A stretch of 64,000 nucleotides of DNA. Origin: Pseudoalteromonas ostreae. GTDB taxonomy: Bacteria > Pseudomonadota > Gammaproteobacteria > Enterobacterales > Alteromonadaceae. Position numbers and translations under genes: made by a program. The notes under the pieces are model-generated. The model was given only the letters and a program-made list of their open reading frames with translations. It was not told the DNA's origin and did not search any database. Below, one piece after another: positions 1 through 8,683 of the stretch (positions within the stretch are counted from its first letter, which is position 1; each line of letters opens with the position of its first letter). The stretch spans positions 62,001-126,000 of the forward strand of contig NZ_JAGPYN010000014.1 in the NCBI RefSeq assembly GCF_018069805.1, read 5' to 3'.

Positions 1-1136
1 CGCGTGAGTTGTATTACACCATTGGTGAATATGATGAAGAGTTTGCTGAGCTGTTTAGAGTGTTAGCCGATTTTGATTATTACCTGCCAAGCAGTGATAA
101 ATTACAATATCAATTTATCACTAAAGTGATTGAGTACTGTGAGCAGACGCTAAAGTGTAGTTTAACTGAGTCAGCGATGGCACGATTACTTAAATTTAGC
201 TACCGCCAAGCAGAACACCACAATAAACTTTCAGCTCGTTTTGCTGATGTATTAGAGCTAGTAGCAGAAGCCAGCTTTTATACCAAGCAAGATAACTTAA
301 CTTTAATTGATGCCCATCATATTGATGAAGCGATTGAAGGTAAGCAATATCGTACGGGGCAAATTAGCGAAAATATGCTCAGCGATATCAAAGAAGGGCA
401 TACTTTAATTGCCACCGACGGTCATGCTGTTGGTAAAGTAAACGGTTTAACAGTATTACACATTGGCGATACTTCTTTTGGTACTCCTGCACGGATCACC
501 GCTACAGTTTACGCTGGTGCGGATGGGGTAATTGACGTTGAGCGTGAAGCTGAGCTGGGTAAAGCCATTCACTCCAAAGGTGTTATGCTACTGACTGGTT
601 ATTTAGGTAATAAATATGCGCAGCAATTTAGTTTAACGCTCAGTGCTAATATCGCTATTGAACAAAGTTATGGCTACATTGATGGCGACAGTGCGTCATT
701 AGCTGAGCTGTGCGCATTGATCTCCGCTATTACAAGCTTACCAATTAGCCAGTCTATAGCACTGACTGGTTCAATTAACCAGCACGGTGACGTGCAAGCC
801 ATTGGCGGTGTTAACGAAAAAATTGAAGGCTTTTTTAAGCTCTGTAAAATGCGTGGTTTAACGTCTGCGCAAGGAGTAATAATACCTAAATCAAATCAAG
901 TAAACTTAGTGCTTGATGACGAGATCCTCAATGCGGTAGAGCTTGGCAAGTTTCATATTTATGCAGTTGAAACTGTTGACCAAGCGCTTAATTTACTAAT
1001 GGATATTGCCGCAGGCGAGCTTAAATACGGACAATACCCAGACAATTCAGTGAATGGCCTTGCTTTAGCACGACTAAGTGAAATCGCCGATATTGTTAAT
1101 GGCGATAACGACGAAAAAGAACACGAGAAAGAATAA
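1..1136 (+). CDS. Lon-type serine protease (AAA+/Lon family), C-terminal part
   Basis: This is the 3' part of a gene that enters from outside the window; the reading frame is open to base 1, so the apparent TTG start at base 9 is not meaningful. The visible part contains the end of the AAA+ helical lid and the Lon proteolytic domain. Numbering from that TTG codon, the catalytic Ser is about residue 228 (motif DGDSAS) and the Lys about 271 (GGVNEKIEGFF), the Ser-Lys dyad of Lon proteases. The arrangement fits the LonB-like/YcbZ class of ATP-dependent proteases rather than classical LonA, but the ATPase part lies outside. The family degrades damaged or regulatory proteins in the cytoplasm. An FKBP gene follows after 2 bases and probably shares the transcript. 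The family call is firm; the subclass is inferred. Confidence 0.88.
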   Translation, partial: RELYYTIGEYDEEFAELFRVLADFDYYLPSSDKLQYQFITKVIEYCEQTLKCSLTESAMARLLKFSYRQAEHHNKLSARFADVLELVAEASFYTKQDNLTLIDAHHIDEAIEGKQYRTGQISENMLSDIKEGHTLIATDGHAVGKVNGLTVLHIGDTSFGTPARITATVYAGADGVIDVEREAELGKAIHSKGVMLLTGYLGNKYAQQFSLTLSANIAIEQSYGYIDGDSASLAELCALISAITSLPISQSIALTGSINQHGDVQAIGGVNEKIEGFFKLCKMRGLTSAQGVIIPKSNQVNLVLDDEILNAVELGKFHIYAVETVDQALNLLMDIAAGELKYGQYPDNSVNGLALARLSEIADIVNGDNDEKEHEKE

Positions 1137-1138
1137 TC

Positions 1139-1615
1139 ATGATCAATATTATTTTGGCGATTATTATCGCCATTTTATGCTTTTTGATTTTTCAAAATAG
1201 CAAAAAAGTAAAGCAACAGGCGATCGCTAATGCGCAAATCGAAGCCGACTTTTTAGTGGCAAACAGCAAGGTTGAAGGGGTTATTGAGACCGCATCAGGT
1301 CTGCAATATAAAGTTGTTAGCAGCAGTGGTAGTGAGGCAAGACCAAGCTCAACTAGCATGGTGAATGTACATTATCACGGTACGTTGCTAGATGGCAGTG
1401 TATTTGACAGTTCGGTTGAGCGTAATAGCCCAATCAGTTTTGGTTTAAATCAAGTAATAAAAGGCTGGACTGAAGGCTTGCAACTGATGAGTGAAGGCGA
1501 TAAATACACCTTTTATATCCCTCATCAATTAGCTTACGGTGAAAAACGTGTTGGCAGTATTCCTCCAGCCTCTTTACTTATATTTGAAGTTGAATTACTT
1601 AAAGTAGAGTCTTAG
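1139..1615 (+). CDS. FKBP-type peptidyl-prolyl cis-trans isomerase, membrane anchored
   Basis: A 158-residue protein with one N-terminal hydrophobic segment (about residues 2-18), then a short charged linker, then a C-terminal FKBP domain from about residue 50. The typical strand and loop motifs are visible: VHYHGTLLDGSVFDSS, QVIKGWTEGLQLM and the IPPASLLIFEVELL end. FKBP enzymes speed cis-trans isomerisation of Xaa-Pro bonds during protein folding. The N-terminal segment lacks an obvious cleavage site, so a signal anchor with the domain in the periplasm is inferred. The ATG lies 2 bases after the stop of the Lon-type protease gene, suggesting translational coupling and a shared protein-quality role. 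It is similar in build to FklB/FkpA relatives but shorter, so no gene symbol is given. Confidence 0.88.
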   Translation: MINIILAIIIAILCFLIFQNSKKVKQQAIANAQIEADFLVANSKVEGVIETASGLQYKVVSSSGSEARPSSTSMVNVHYHGTLLDGSVFDSSVERNSPISFGLNQVIKGWTEGLQLMSEGDKYTFYIPHQLAYGEKRVGSIPPASLLIFEVELLKVES

Positions 1616-1620
1616 TTGAA

Positions 1621-1651
1621 AAAATGGCGAAATAAATACATTCGCCATTTT
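1621..1651. terminator. Bidirectional hairpin terminator
   Basis: A perfect 11-bp inverted repeat (1621-1631 and 1641-1651) with a 9-nt loop, flanked by A/T runs on both sides. It lies between the convergent FKBP and MFS genes and probably terminates both. Confidence 0.75.
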
Positions 1652-1660
1652 AAACAACTT

Positions 1661-3100
1661 TTACATGGCTTCGAGCTTGATACCGCGTGTTTCTTTTATA
1701 TATTTAACAATAAAAAATACGCTAATAAAGGCAGAAAGAGCATAAAACCCATAGGCACCAGCTAAACCAATACTACCGAGCATAATCGGGAAGGTCATGG
1801 TAATTGTAAAGTTGGCAAGCCATTGCGCACTTGCTGCAACAGCTAAAGCAGCCCCTCGAATACGATTATTGAACATTTCGCCTAATAGTACCCAAACAAC
1901 AGGTCCCCAGCTTAAGCCAAAAAATACCACAAAGAGATTAGCCATGATAAGTGCAAACGTGCCCATACTGTCAGTTAATGCAAGTTTACCTGCCGCATCG
2001 AGGCCTGCGCTTCCAAAGGTATAAGTTAATGCACTTAAACTAATAAACATACCAATACTACCTACTAGTAATAATGGTTTTCTGCCTACTTTATCGATAA
2101 GCGCAATTGCTATAAAAGTAGATAAAATATTGGTAATACCCGCTAATACATTGATAAATAAAGATTGTGATTCATCAAACCCCGCTGCTTGCCAAAGCTC
2201 AGAGCCGTAATAAAATACCACATTAATGCCTACAAACTGCTGAAAAACAGACAAAGTGATACCAACCCATACGATTGGGTGTATTTTCTTTTTACCGTCA
2301 ATAAATAAGTCACGAATACTCGGTTTTTTATCACCATGTAGTGACTGTTTAACATCGTTTATTTGTGATTGAGCATCATCATTGGATATTTTTTTAAATA
2401 CAGCTTTGGCTTTTTCTAATTGGCCTTGGGCAACTAAATAACGTGGCGACTCTGGTATAAATAATACCCCCAACAGAAATAATCCTGCAGGTACAAGCTC
2501 TGCCCAAAACATCCAGCGCCAAGCTGCCAGCTCAAGAATAAAAATACCTTCAGCGCCGTTTGCTGCTGAAGCGATCAGGTAATTACTTAAAAAAGCAGCA
2601 AATAAGCCAAGTACAATCGCTAATTGTTGCAGCGTTGCTAATCGTCCACGCAAAGCGGCAGGTGCGACTTCAGCAATGTAAGCGGGCGCTAATACAGATG
2701 CAGCGCCAATACCGAGACCACCAAATAGACGATAAAAAATAAATTCAGCGGAGCTGTCTGCAATGCCTGAACCAAACGCGCTAATGGCAAATATTACAGC
2801 GGTGACAATCATAATTGAGCGGCGGCCAAATTTATCAGCAAGCGGGCCTGCAATCAGTGCACCAAGAGCACACCCCAGTAGTACCGACGCAACATTAAAC
2901 CCTGTTGCGACACTGTTTGAGTTAAACGTTTTGCCAAGCGCCGACACCGTTCCGTTGATAACCCCGGAGTCAAAGCCAAATAAAAAGCCACCAATTGCTG
3001 CAACGCCAGATATAAATATAACGTAAAGTAGAGAATGAGTGCTTGTTGGTAAAGTGTGGTTCGGGCTATTAATCTTGCCCAATGATAAAGGTGTTGTCAT
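1661..3100 (-). CDS. Sugar porter family MFS transporter
   Basis: A 479-residue, 12-segment major facilitator of the sugar porter family (XylE/GalP/glucose-transporter type). Visible signatures are GFLFGFDSGVINGT in TM1, DKFGRRSIM and DKVGRKPLLLVG (loops 2-3 and 8-9), PESPRYLVAQG after TM6, and QQFVGINVVFYYG in TM7, where sugar-binding glutamines sit in this family. It should import a monosaccharide across the inner membrane, probably with H+ or Na+; the exact sugar cannot be read from the sequence. It begins 30 bases after the FecR-like gene on the same strand, so sigma factor, anti-sigma factor and porter look like one operon, divergent from a TonB receptor. That context suggests the porter takes up the substrate, or a breakdown product, delivered by that receptor (inference). 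Confidence 0.9.
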   Translation of the reverse strand: MTTPLSLGKINSPNHTLPTSTHSLLYVIFISGVAAIGGFLFGFDSGVINGTVSALGKTFNSNSVATGFNVASVLLGCALGALIAGPLADKFGRRSIMIVTAVIFAISAFGSGIADSSAEFIFYRLFGGLGIGAASVLAPAYIAEVAPAALRGRLATLQQLAIVLGLFAAFLSNYLIASAANGAEGIFILELAAWRWMFWAELVPAGLFLLGVLFIPESPRYLVAQGQLEKAKAVFKKISNDDAQSQINDVKQSLHGDKKPSIRDLFIDGKKKIHPIVWVGITLSVFQQFVGINVVFYYGSELWQAAGFDESQSLFINVLAGITNILSTFIAIALIDKVGRKPLLLVGSIGMFISLSALTYTFGSAGLDAAGKLALTDSMGTFALIMANLFVVFFGLSWGPVVWVLLGEMFNNRIRGAALAVAASAQWLANFTITMTFPIMLGSIGLAGAYGFYALSAFISVFFIVKYIKETRGIKLEAM

Positions 3101-3130
3101 GGTGATGTACCTGGTTATTGTTGTAACGAA

Positions 3131-4240
3131 TTATATAGTAGTGTGAGGCGACGCGTATTTTAACATGATTTTATCGGGGCTGACCCTTTCATAACTAATA
3201 TTAAAATTATTATTAAGCACTTCGAGTAGACCTTTGACGTCGCCAGTTTTGAACATGCCTGCAACGTGTACTTGTTTCAAACGTTCATCATCAGCAAGCT
3301 CAAAGTTAATATTGGTATAGCGGCTAATTTCGGTCATTGCGTCGCTAAGTGATTCGCCTCTGAAAATGATACTCCCTTGACGCCAAGATAAGTTTGCAGC
3401 CACATCAATCGCGTCTATTTTTTCAACTTTTTTGGTAATTACATCCTTGAAGTCTAAATTGAGTTTCTCACCCTTTGATACTGGCGTGGAATGCAGCGAT
3501 ACATCTTTTGCAACTCTAGAAGTGCCATTATTTGAGAGGTTAGGTACAGCGGTTGTATATTGCTGAGCAACTAATACTTTTCCATCGGTAACAATAAGTT
3601 CTATTTTTTCGTTGTTTACTTCTACATTAAACGCAGTCCCAACGGCTTGGATTATCTTATTGCCAGTGACGACACTCAAAGGCCGTGAGGTATCATGTGC
3701 GACATCGATATGGATCTCACCTCGAATAAGGTTGATGACTCGGGCTGATGGAGTGTATTTAATATGGACAAAGCTATTTGTATTGAGTGTGATTTTACTT
3801 TGGTCAGGCAAAATAATATCTTTACTTTCTCCCACCGCAGTTTGAAAGTTTAATTGTTTTGCCACTACCGCAGATTTATTCACTTGGTTAAACAGCGAAA
3901 AATTAAATGTCTCTTGAAAAAAGCTAAGCGCAATAGCCAATAAAATGGATGCTGCTATTGCGCCTAACCATACAGGGAGTTTTTTTTGTTGCCTTGATGC
4001 TTGTGGAAATAAGTCTGATAAACGACTTAATTCACTCATTTTATCCCATAATTGTGCAACTTCTAGCAGAACCTCAACATTTTTGTAAGACTCTCCAAGC
4101 CAGGCTTTAAGTGCTTCTTTTTCATTGCCGCTAAGGTTTCGGTCAAGTTTGGCTAGCCACTCACTCGCTTGATCTAAGCGTTCATCTTCAATTTGATTAC
4201 TATCATGGGAAGATTGATGGATCTGATGAACGTTACTCAT
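3131..4240 (-). CDS. FecR-family anti-sigma factor / sigma regulator
   Basis: A 369-residue inner-membrane regulator. The start is set at 4240 because an excellent Shine-Dalgarno (GGAGG, 6 bases before ATG) lies there; the ATG overlaps the stop of the sigma gene by 8 bases. The N-terminal cytoplasmic part (residues about 20-75, DERLDQASEWLAKLDRNLS) resembles the FecR N-terminal domain that binds the sigma factor. A single transmembrane helix follows (about 88-108), then a periplasmic FecR domain (LNFQTAVGESKDIILPDQS, VGTAFNV) and a C-terminal secretin/TonB short-N-like region ending near FNISYERVSPDKIML. In FecIRA-type systems this protein passes a signal from a ligand-loaded TonB receptor to the sigma factor. 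The likely partners are the adjacent sigma gene and the STN-containing receptor encoded divergently. Confidence 0.9.
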   Translation of the reverse strand: MSNVHQIHQSSHDSNQIEDERLDQASEWLAKLDRNLSGNEKEALKAWLGESYKNVEVLLEVAQLWDKMSELSRLSDLFPQASRQQKKLPVWLGAIAASILLAIALSFFQETFNFSLFNQVNKSAVVAKQLNFQTAVGESKDIILPDQSKITLNTNSFVHIKYTPSARVINLIRGEIHIDVAHDTSRPLSVVTGNKIIQAVGTAFNVEVNNEKIELIVTDGKVLVAQQYTTAVPNLSNNGTSRVAKDVSLHSTPVSKGEKLNLDFKDVITKKVEKIDAIDVAANLSWRQGSIIFRGESLSDAMTEISRYTNINFELADDERLKQVHVAGMFKTGDVKGLLEVLNNNFNISYERVSPDKIMLKYASPHTTI

Positions 4241-4805
4241 ATTTGCCTCCTGCATTGAGGTTTGCTGAACGGGCCGGATCATTATATGTGCTTTTATTTG
4301 ATTGACGCATAAACAGCGTACATCTTTTCATGCCTGCTGCAATATGCTTTTCCACGGTACTTTCACTAAGCTCTAATTGTGCAGCTATTTCACGCTGCGA
4401 ATAGCCATACACTTTTTTTAAGACAAATACTTTTCGACACTGTAGCGGAAGCAATCTGACGGCTTCACAAAAATTCGAAAATTCATTATCGGTAAGTGTG
4501 CTCTCATACATCTCATCTGTGTGGTGTTCACACAGAAGTTGCTCGAGTGCTTCCATATTATCAATACCGTCGACCAAGCGTATATTGGCCTGTTTTTGAT
4601 AATCCAATGCTAAATTACGCGCAGTTTTATAGATAAATGACTTGGGAGAGTTAATTTTGTCGCTATTTTCAATTTTGCATATACGCACATACGTTTCCTG
4701 CACAATATCTTCAATTTCATGAGGTGGCACAATTTTAGCGACAACTCGTGAAATGCTTTTTCTTGAGACTAAATAAGCCTTATGAAGTAGTGTCTCTTTC
4801 GTCAT
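4233..4805 (-). CDS. ECF RNA polymerase sigma factor, FecI-like
   Basis: A 190-residue sigma factor with region 2 (about residues 28-75, IEDIVQETYVRICKI and PKSFIYKTARNLALDY) and region 4 (about 118-175, LPLQCRKVFVLKKVYGYSQR followed by the EIAAQLELSESTVEKHI helix-turn-helix), and no regions 1 or 3, as in the extracytoplasmic-function group. It directs RNA polymerase to a small regulon, usually the cognate TonB receptor operon. It is translationally coupled to the FecR-like gene (8-base overlap). The 614-base gap to the receptor gene start contains a long inverted repeat. No Fur box was recognised, and the porter in the operon is a sugar porter, so an iron role is not assumed. Confidence 0.92.
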   Translation of the reverse strand: MTKETLLHKAYLVSRKSISRVVAKIVPPHEIEDIVQETYVRICKIENSDKINSPKSFIYKTARNLALDYQKQANIRLVDGIDNMEALEQLLCEHHTDEMYESTLTDNEFSNFCEAVRLLPLQCRKVFVLKKVYGYSQREIAAQLELSESTVEKHIAAGMKRCTLFMRQSNKSTYNDPARSANLNAGGKYE

Positions 4806-4884
4806 TAACGTTTTCTCATCGGATTTAGCTTTGCTGTTGTTATTTTTATGCCAATACTTAGTAAGACGATTGAGATAAAAAAAT

Positions 4885-4923
4885 CCACTAGGTAAAAATT
4901 CTTTAACCGTATTTACCTAGTGG
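4885..4923. promoter_or_regulatory. 12-bp perfect inverted repeat in the divergent sigma/receptor region
   Basis: Arms at 4885-4896 and 4912-4923 (CCACTAGGTAAA and its complement) are separated by 15 bases. It lies 80-118 bases upstream of the sigma gene start. It could be a repressor operator, or a hairpin in the sigma transcript leader. The rest of the gap (4806-5419) is AT-rich and no other feature was recognised; promoters must lie here but I could not fix them. Confidence 0.45.
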
Positions 4924-5419
4924 TACGTATTGCCCTTTACCGATCTATTTCCCGTTTTTCTTAAAGCTTGTAATTACAGTGTTAATTGTACTACAGTTTT
5001 TAGCAATCCAAAGTTCGGGTCTGAGCTCTAAGTTATTTTGCATCGTATGGTGCTTCTTAGATTGTTAAAAAACAGCGTACAAATTATCTTAATTTACATC
5101 GCGAAGCACTTAGAGCTTCACATCCAAATAGAGACTTTAAATACGGTTTAAATTTTTAATTACTTGTTCTGATTGGTGATATTCAGCAATTTTTGAAATG
5201 GGTTTAGTTGATAGAGATAGCAATTATTTTGCAAGCGACACATTATTTAAAATCGAATAATGTGCTGCTGTATTCTCGTAAGAATAAAAATAAAAAGGCT
5301 TAGCAATTTTCAGTATGACTAGTCAAAAATATATATTATTTGTAAATAATCGAAAATATTTATGGGGGAAAATAAAAACTCACTCGTCTTTGTTTTTGGT
5401 ATGGCGAAAAACTATACAC

Positions 5420-8400
5420 ATGAAATATCAAACATCTCAGCTACATTTTTGTGTACTGGTTTTGGTTTTTACTTTGTTTAATACAGAAGCTCAAGCAAAT
5501 ACCAAAAATGACAAGATTAAGTTTGATATTCCAAGACAAAGGGCCGATCTATCGCTGATTAATTTTGCAGAGCAAGCTGATATTACTTTGTTGTTTCCGT
5601 TGGATAAAATTCAACAGTTGCAGACTAATAATATTACTGGTGAGTATTCAATAATAACTGCATTAAATAGTTTACTTGCAGGGACAGGTTTGCAATCACA
5701 TGTCAGCGAAGATGGGCAAATATCTATTTCGATAGACTCAAGCTTCGAGAGAAATGACAACATGACTAATTATAAAAAAAACGGGGTGGCGAGTGCCGTA
5801 CTCGCAGTGCTTAGTAGCGTTACACTACCTGCAGTAGCCGATACCGCAGAGCAAGGACCTGAAATAATTGAAGTAAGAGGAATAAGAGGATCACTTGGAC
5901 GCGCAATGGATGCTAAACGTGAAGCGGGTGGGGTCGTTGATTCTATTTCAGCAGAAGATATTGGTAAATTCCCAGATACTAACTTAGCTGAGTCATTGCA
6001 ACGTATCACCGGTGTTTCGATTGACCGTTCCGGCGGGGAAGGGCAATTAATCACGGTACGGGGATTCGGCCCGCAATTTAATACCGTGTTAGTCAATGGC
6101 CGCCAAATGGCATCTGAAAACCAAAGCCGAGCATTTAGTTTTGATACTATCGCGGCGGAGCTGGTAAAGAGTTTAGATGTATTTAAAACATCAACCGCAA
6201 CAAAGCAGTCAGGCGGTATAGGCTCAACAATCAATGTAAATACAGCTCGTCCATTTGCTATTAATGGCTTTAAAGTAGCCGGCAGCATAAAAGGTATTTA
6301 TGACGACAATAGTGAAGAAACAACGCCAGAAGTATCAGGATTAATTAGTAATACATTTAATGACGATACGCTAGGTCTGTTATTCGCTGTGTCACGTCAA
6401 GAGCGTAGAACCCGGTTAAATCAAGCACAAGTAGATGGCTGGTTAGAAAATGTTGGCGTGCCTAAGCCGCAAACACAAAGCGGACAAGCCTATACTGGCA
6501 ATATTTTTTCTCCTCGTAATTACGATCATAAAGTAACCACAGAGACGCGCACTCGCACCAATGCTAATTTAGTTATTCAATATGCCCCGTCTGATGATGT
6601 AGTGATTACGGGCGATGCTCTGTATTCTGATTTTGATGTTGAAGCCGATACAACGTCCTATGGACACTGGTTTACTGCACCCAATTTAGAAGGGTTTGGT
6701 GATGCTGGTGGACCAATTGTTGACGAAAATGGCACGGTGATTGATCTTTATCAAGAGGTCGGGCTTGCAACGGATATGCACGCTAAAAAATTCGATCGTT
6801 TAACAAACTCCAGTGCGCTTGGGCTTAATTTACAATGGCACGTAAACGATAATTTAAAAATGAATTTTGATTTAAGTCATTCAAAGGCTGAGCGTGAAGC
6901 AAATAATGGCCGAGGTGATCAGTTATCCTTGATTGGTTATGCAAACCGTGTGCGCTTTCAAGTTGATCAAGGGATCTTACCTTATGCGAGTGAGTTTGCA
7001 TCGGCTGATGACAGTATTTACAGTGGTCAACAGGAGTTAGATGGCAGTGCATATAACCCAGCAGTTAGCCCTGATGGGGTCTCAAATCATTTAGATCCGG
7101 TAAATAGCCGAGCTCATGTTATGTTGCGTCGTGGCTGGGCGGTCGAAGATACCGTTGATCAATTTCGTTGGGATAGTACATGGTACAACGATGGTTATAC
7201 GGGTCTTGTAGCCGTTAAATTTGGTGCAATGTATTCATCCGAAACTAAAAGTCTTGAACGTTGGGATAATGAAGGTGTAGGTATACATTGTACTTTCTGT
7301 GGTTATCCAGATATGCCTAGTATGGACGGACTCGCACAGTTTGTATTTGATGCCGGCGATGACTTTTTAGATAACGTCAGTGGCAGTGGTCGTATGCCAA
7401 CATCTTGGCTTGCACATGATGGTGAAGCAAACTTTGCTTATCTTGAGCAATATGCCGCTGCAAATGGGCAGCCAATTAGCTTTGATGCAGTAAAGCGTAA
7501 TAAGTCATTTGAAATAACAGAAGACACAATTGCTTTGTATAGCGAATTTGATTTTGAATCAGAGCTTGCGGGTATGCCCTTGTTTGCCTCAGCTGGGTTT
7601 AGGTATGAAACGACAGATGTTGAAGTGAACGGAAGCGATGAACCAGTTAACTCATTGTCAATTTTAGATAAAACAGAAATGTTGGCTAATTATGGCAGTG
7701 TTCAATCTATTTCAGCTAATTCTGACTATGAAGCCATTTTACCTAATTTTAGTCTTAAGCTCGAAATCAATGATGACTTAATTGCCCGTGCTGGGGTATC
7801 ACAAACAATCACTCGGCCGACGCTCGATAGTATGTCACCGGTAACAGTGATAGAAACAACGCGCCAAGGTGGCAATTTAACATCCAGCTCTGGTAATCCA
7901 GCGTTAGCTCCTTTTACTTCTGATAACTTAGATCTATCTCTGGAATGGTACTACGGCAATGCGAGTTATGTATCGGCAGGTTATTTTAGAAAAAATGTTG
8001 CTAACTTCATTATCAATACCACTGAAGACTTAACCTTTGAACTGCCCGGTGGCGGTCTACTTACTGATCCTTCCACAGGTAATGATGTTGATAGTCCAGA
8101 TCCAGCAGACACCACGGCGGTGTTTACCAATACCATACCAAATAACAGTGAATCAGCAATTGTTGATGGGTGGGAGGTTGCTCTACAGCATACTTTCGAC
8201 AGTGGCTTTGGTTTTATGGTTAATGCCACTATTGTAGATAGTAACAAAGAGTTAGATGCTGCAGATATTACTCAAGTGTTTGCTCTTACAGGCTTAAGTG
8301 ATTCATATAATGTGGTAGGTTTTTATGAAAATGATTCTTTTCAAGCTCGCTTAGCTTACAACTGGCGAGACAGCTTTGTGCAATCGTTAAGTCAACTTAA

Positions 8401-8605
8401 TGGTGATGGTGTAACTATTGTAGAAGACTATGCACAGCTTGATGCGAACATTAGTTATGATTTAACAGAATACGTCACAGTCTTTATTGAAGGCATTAAT
8501 CTAACTCAAGAGTATGTTCACAAACGAGGTCGTTTTGCTAATCAAATGCTACAAATTGAAGACAGCGGTCGACGTTTCATGTTCGGTATTCGCGGTAATT
8601 TCTAG
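5420..8605 (+). CDS. TonB-dependent outer-membrane receptor with STN signalling domain
   Basis: A 1061-residue receptor. The start at 5420 gives a clean signal peptide (MKYQTSQLHFCVLVLVFTLF, cleavage near AQA); an in-frame ATG at 5315 would add 35 implausible residues. An STN domain follows (about residues 30-110, IKFDIPRQRADLSLINFAEQ), used to signal to FecR. At base 5762 a second signal-peptide-like segment begins (MTNYKKNGVASAVLAVLSSV, ending PAVADTAEQ), then a plug domain (EIIEVRGIRGSLGRAMDAKR, SLQRITGVSIDRSGGEG, VRGFGPQFNTVLVNGR) and a beta barrel ending in the expected aromatic residue (FMFGIRGNF). The plug start is typical of Alteromonadales receptors often found with carbohydrate genes (from memory). 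It is divergent from sigma/anti-sigma genes and upstream of halogenase, SapC and DUF6445 genes. The substrate is not visible; a sugar or glycan is inferred from the MFS neighbour. Confidence 0.93.
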   Translation: MKYQTSQLHFCVLVLVFTLFNTEAQANTKNDKIKFDIPRQRADLSLINFAEQADITLLFPLDKIQQLQTNNITGEYSIITALNSLLAGTGLQSHVSEDGQISISIDSSFERNDNMTNYKKNGVASAVLAVLSSVTLPAVADTAEQGPEIIEVRGIRGSLGRAMDAKREAGGVVDSISAEDIGKFPDTNLAESLQRITGVSIDRSGGEGQLITVRGFGPQFNTVLVNGRQMASENQSRAFSFDTIAAELVKSLDVFKTSTATKQSGGIGSTINVNTARPFAINGFKVAGSIKGIYDDNSEETTPEVSGLISNTFNDDTLGLLFAVSRQERRTRLNQAQVDGWLENVGVPKPQTQSGQAYTGNIFSPRNYDHKVTTETRTRTNANLVIQYAPSDDVVITGDALYSDFDVEADTTSYGHWFTAPNLEGFGDAGGPIVDENGTVIDLYQEVGLATDMHAKKFDRLTNSSALGLNLQWHVNDNLKMNFDLSHSKAEREANNGRGDQLSLIGYANRVRFQVDQGILPYASEFASADDSIYSGQQELDGSAYNPAVSPDGVSNHLDPVNSRAHVMLRRGWAVEDTVDQFRWDSTWYNDGYTGLVAVKFGAMYSSETKSLERWDNEGVGIHCTFCGYPDMPSMDGLAQFVFDAGDDFLDNVSGSGRMPTSWLAHDGEANFAYLEQYAAANGQPISFDAVKRNKSFEITEDTIALYSEFDFESELAGMPLFASAGFRYETTDVEVNGSDEPVNSLSILDKTEMLANYGSVQSISANSDYEAILPNFSLKLEINDDLIARAGVSQTITRPTLDSMSPVTVIETTRQGGNLTSSSGNPALAPFTSDNLDLSLEWYYGNASYVSAGYFRKNVANFIINTTEDLTFELPGGGLLTDPSTGNDVDSPDPADTTAVFTNTIPNNSESAIVDGWEVALQHTFDSGFGFMVNATIVDSNKELDAADITQVFALTGLSDSYNVVGFYENDSFQARLAYNWRDSFVQSLSQLNGDGVTIVEDYAQLDANISYDLTEYVTVFIEGINLTQEYVHKRGRFANQMLQIEDSGRRFMFGIRGNF

Positions 8606-8622
8606 GCATTAATCGGGTAAAT

Positions 8623-8657
8623 AAAGTGACTTTTATGTATTGATTAAAAGTCACTTT
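8623..8657 (+). terminator. Intercistronic hairpin after the receptor gene
   Basis: A perfect 12-bp inverted repeat (8623-8634 and 8646-8657) with an 11-nt loop, in the 78-base gap between the receptor and the halogenase-like gene. A short TTTT lies inside the 3' arm and no strong T-run follows, so it may be a partial terminator or an RNA-stabilising hairpin that lowers expression of the downstream genes relative to the receptor. Confidence 0.55.
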
Positions 8658-8683
8658 TAATTGTAATCCACGCGAGTATTAAA

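Noticed and set aside
5315-5419. ATG at 5315 as start of the TonB receptor
   Set aside because: It places 35 unrelated residues before a good signal peptide that begins at 5420 and has no Shine-Dalgarno.
5770-6288. A 172-codon reading frame on the minus strand inside the TonB receptor gene
   Set aside because: It is antisense to the well-supported plug domain and shows no recognisable motif; it is a shadow frame.
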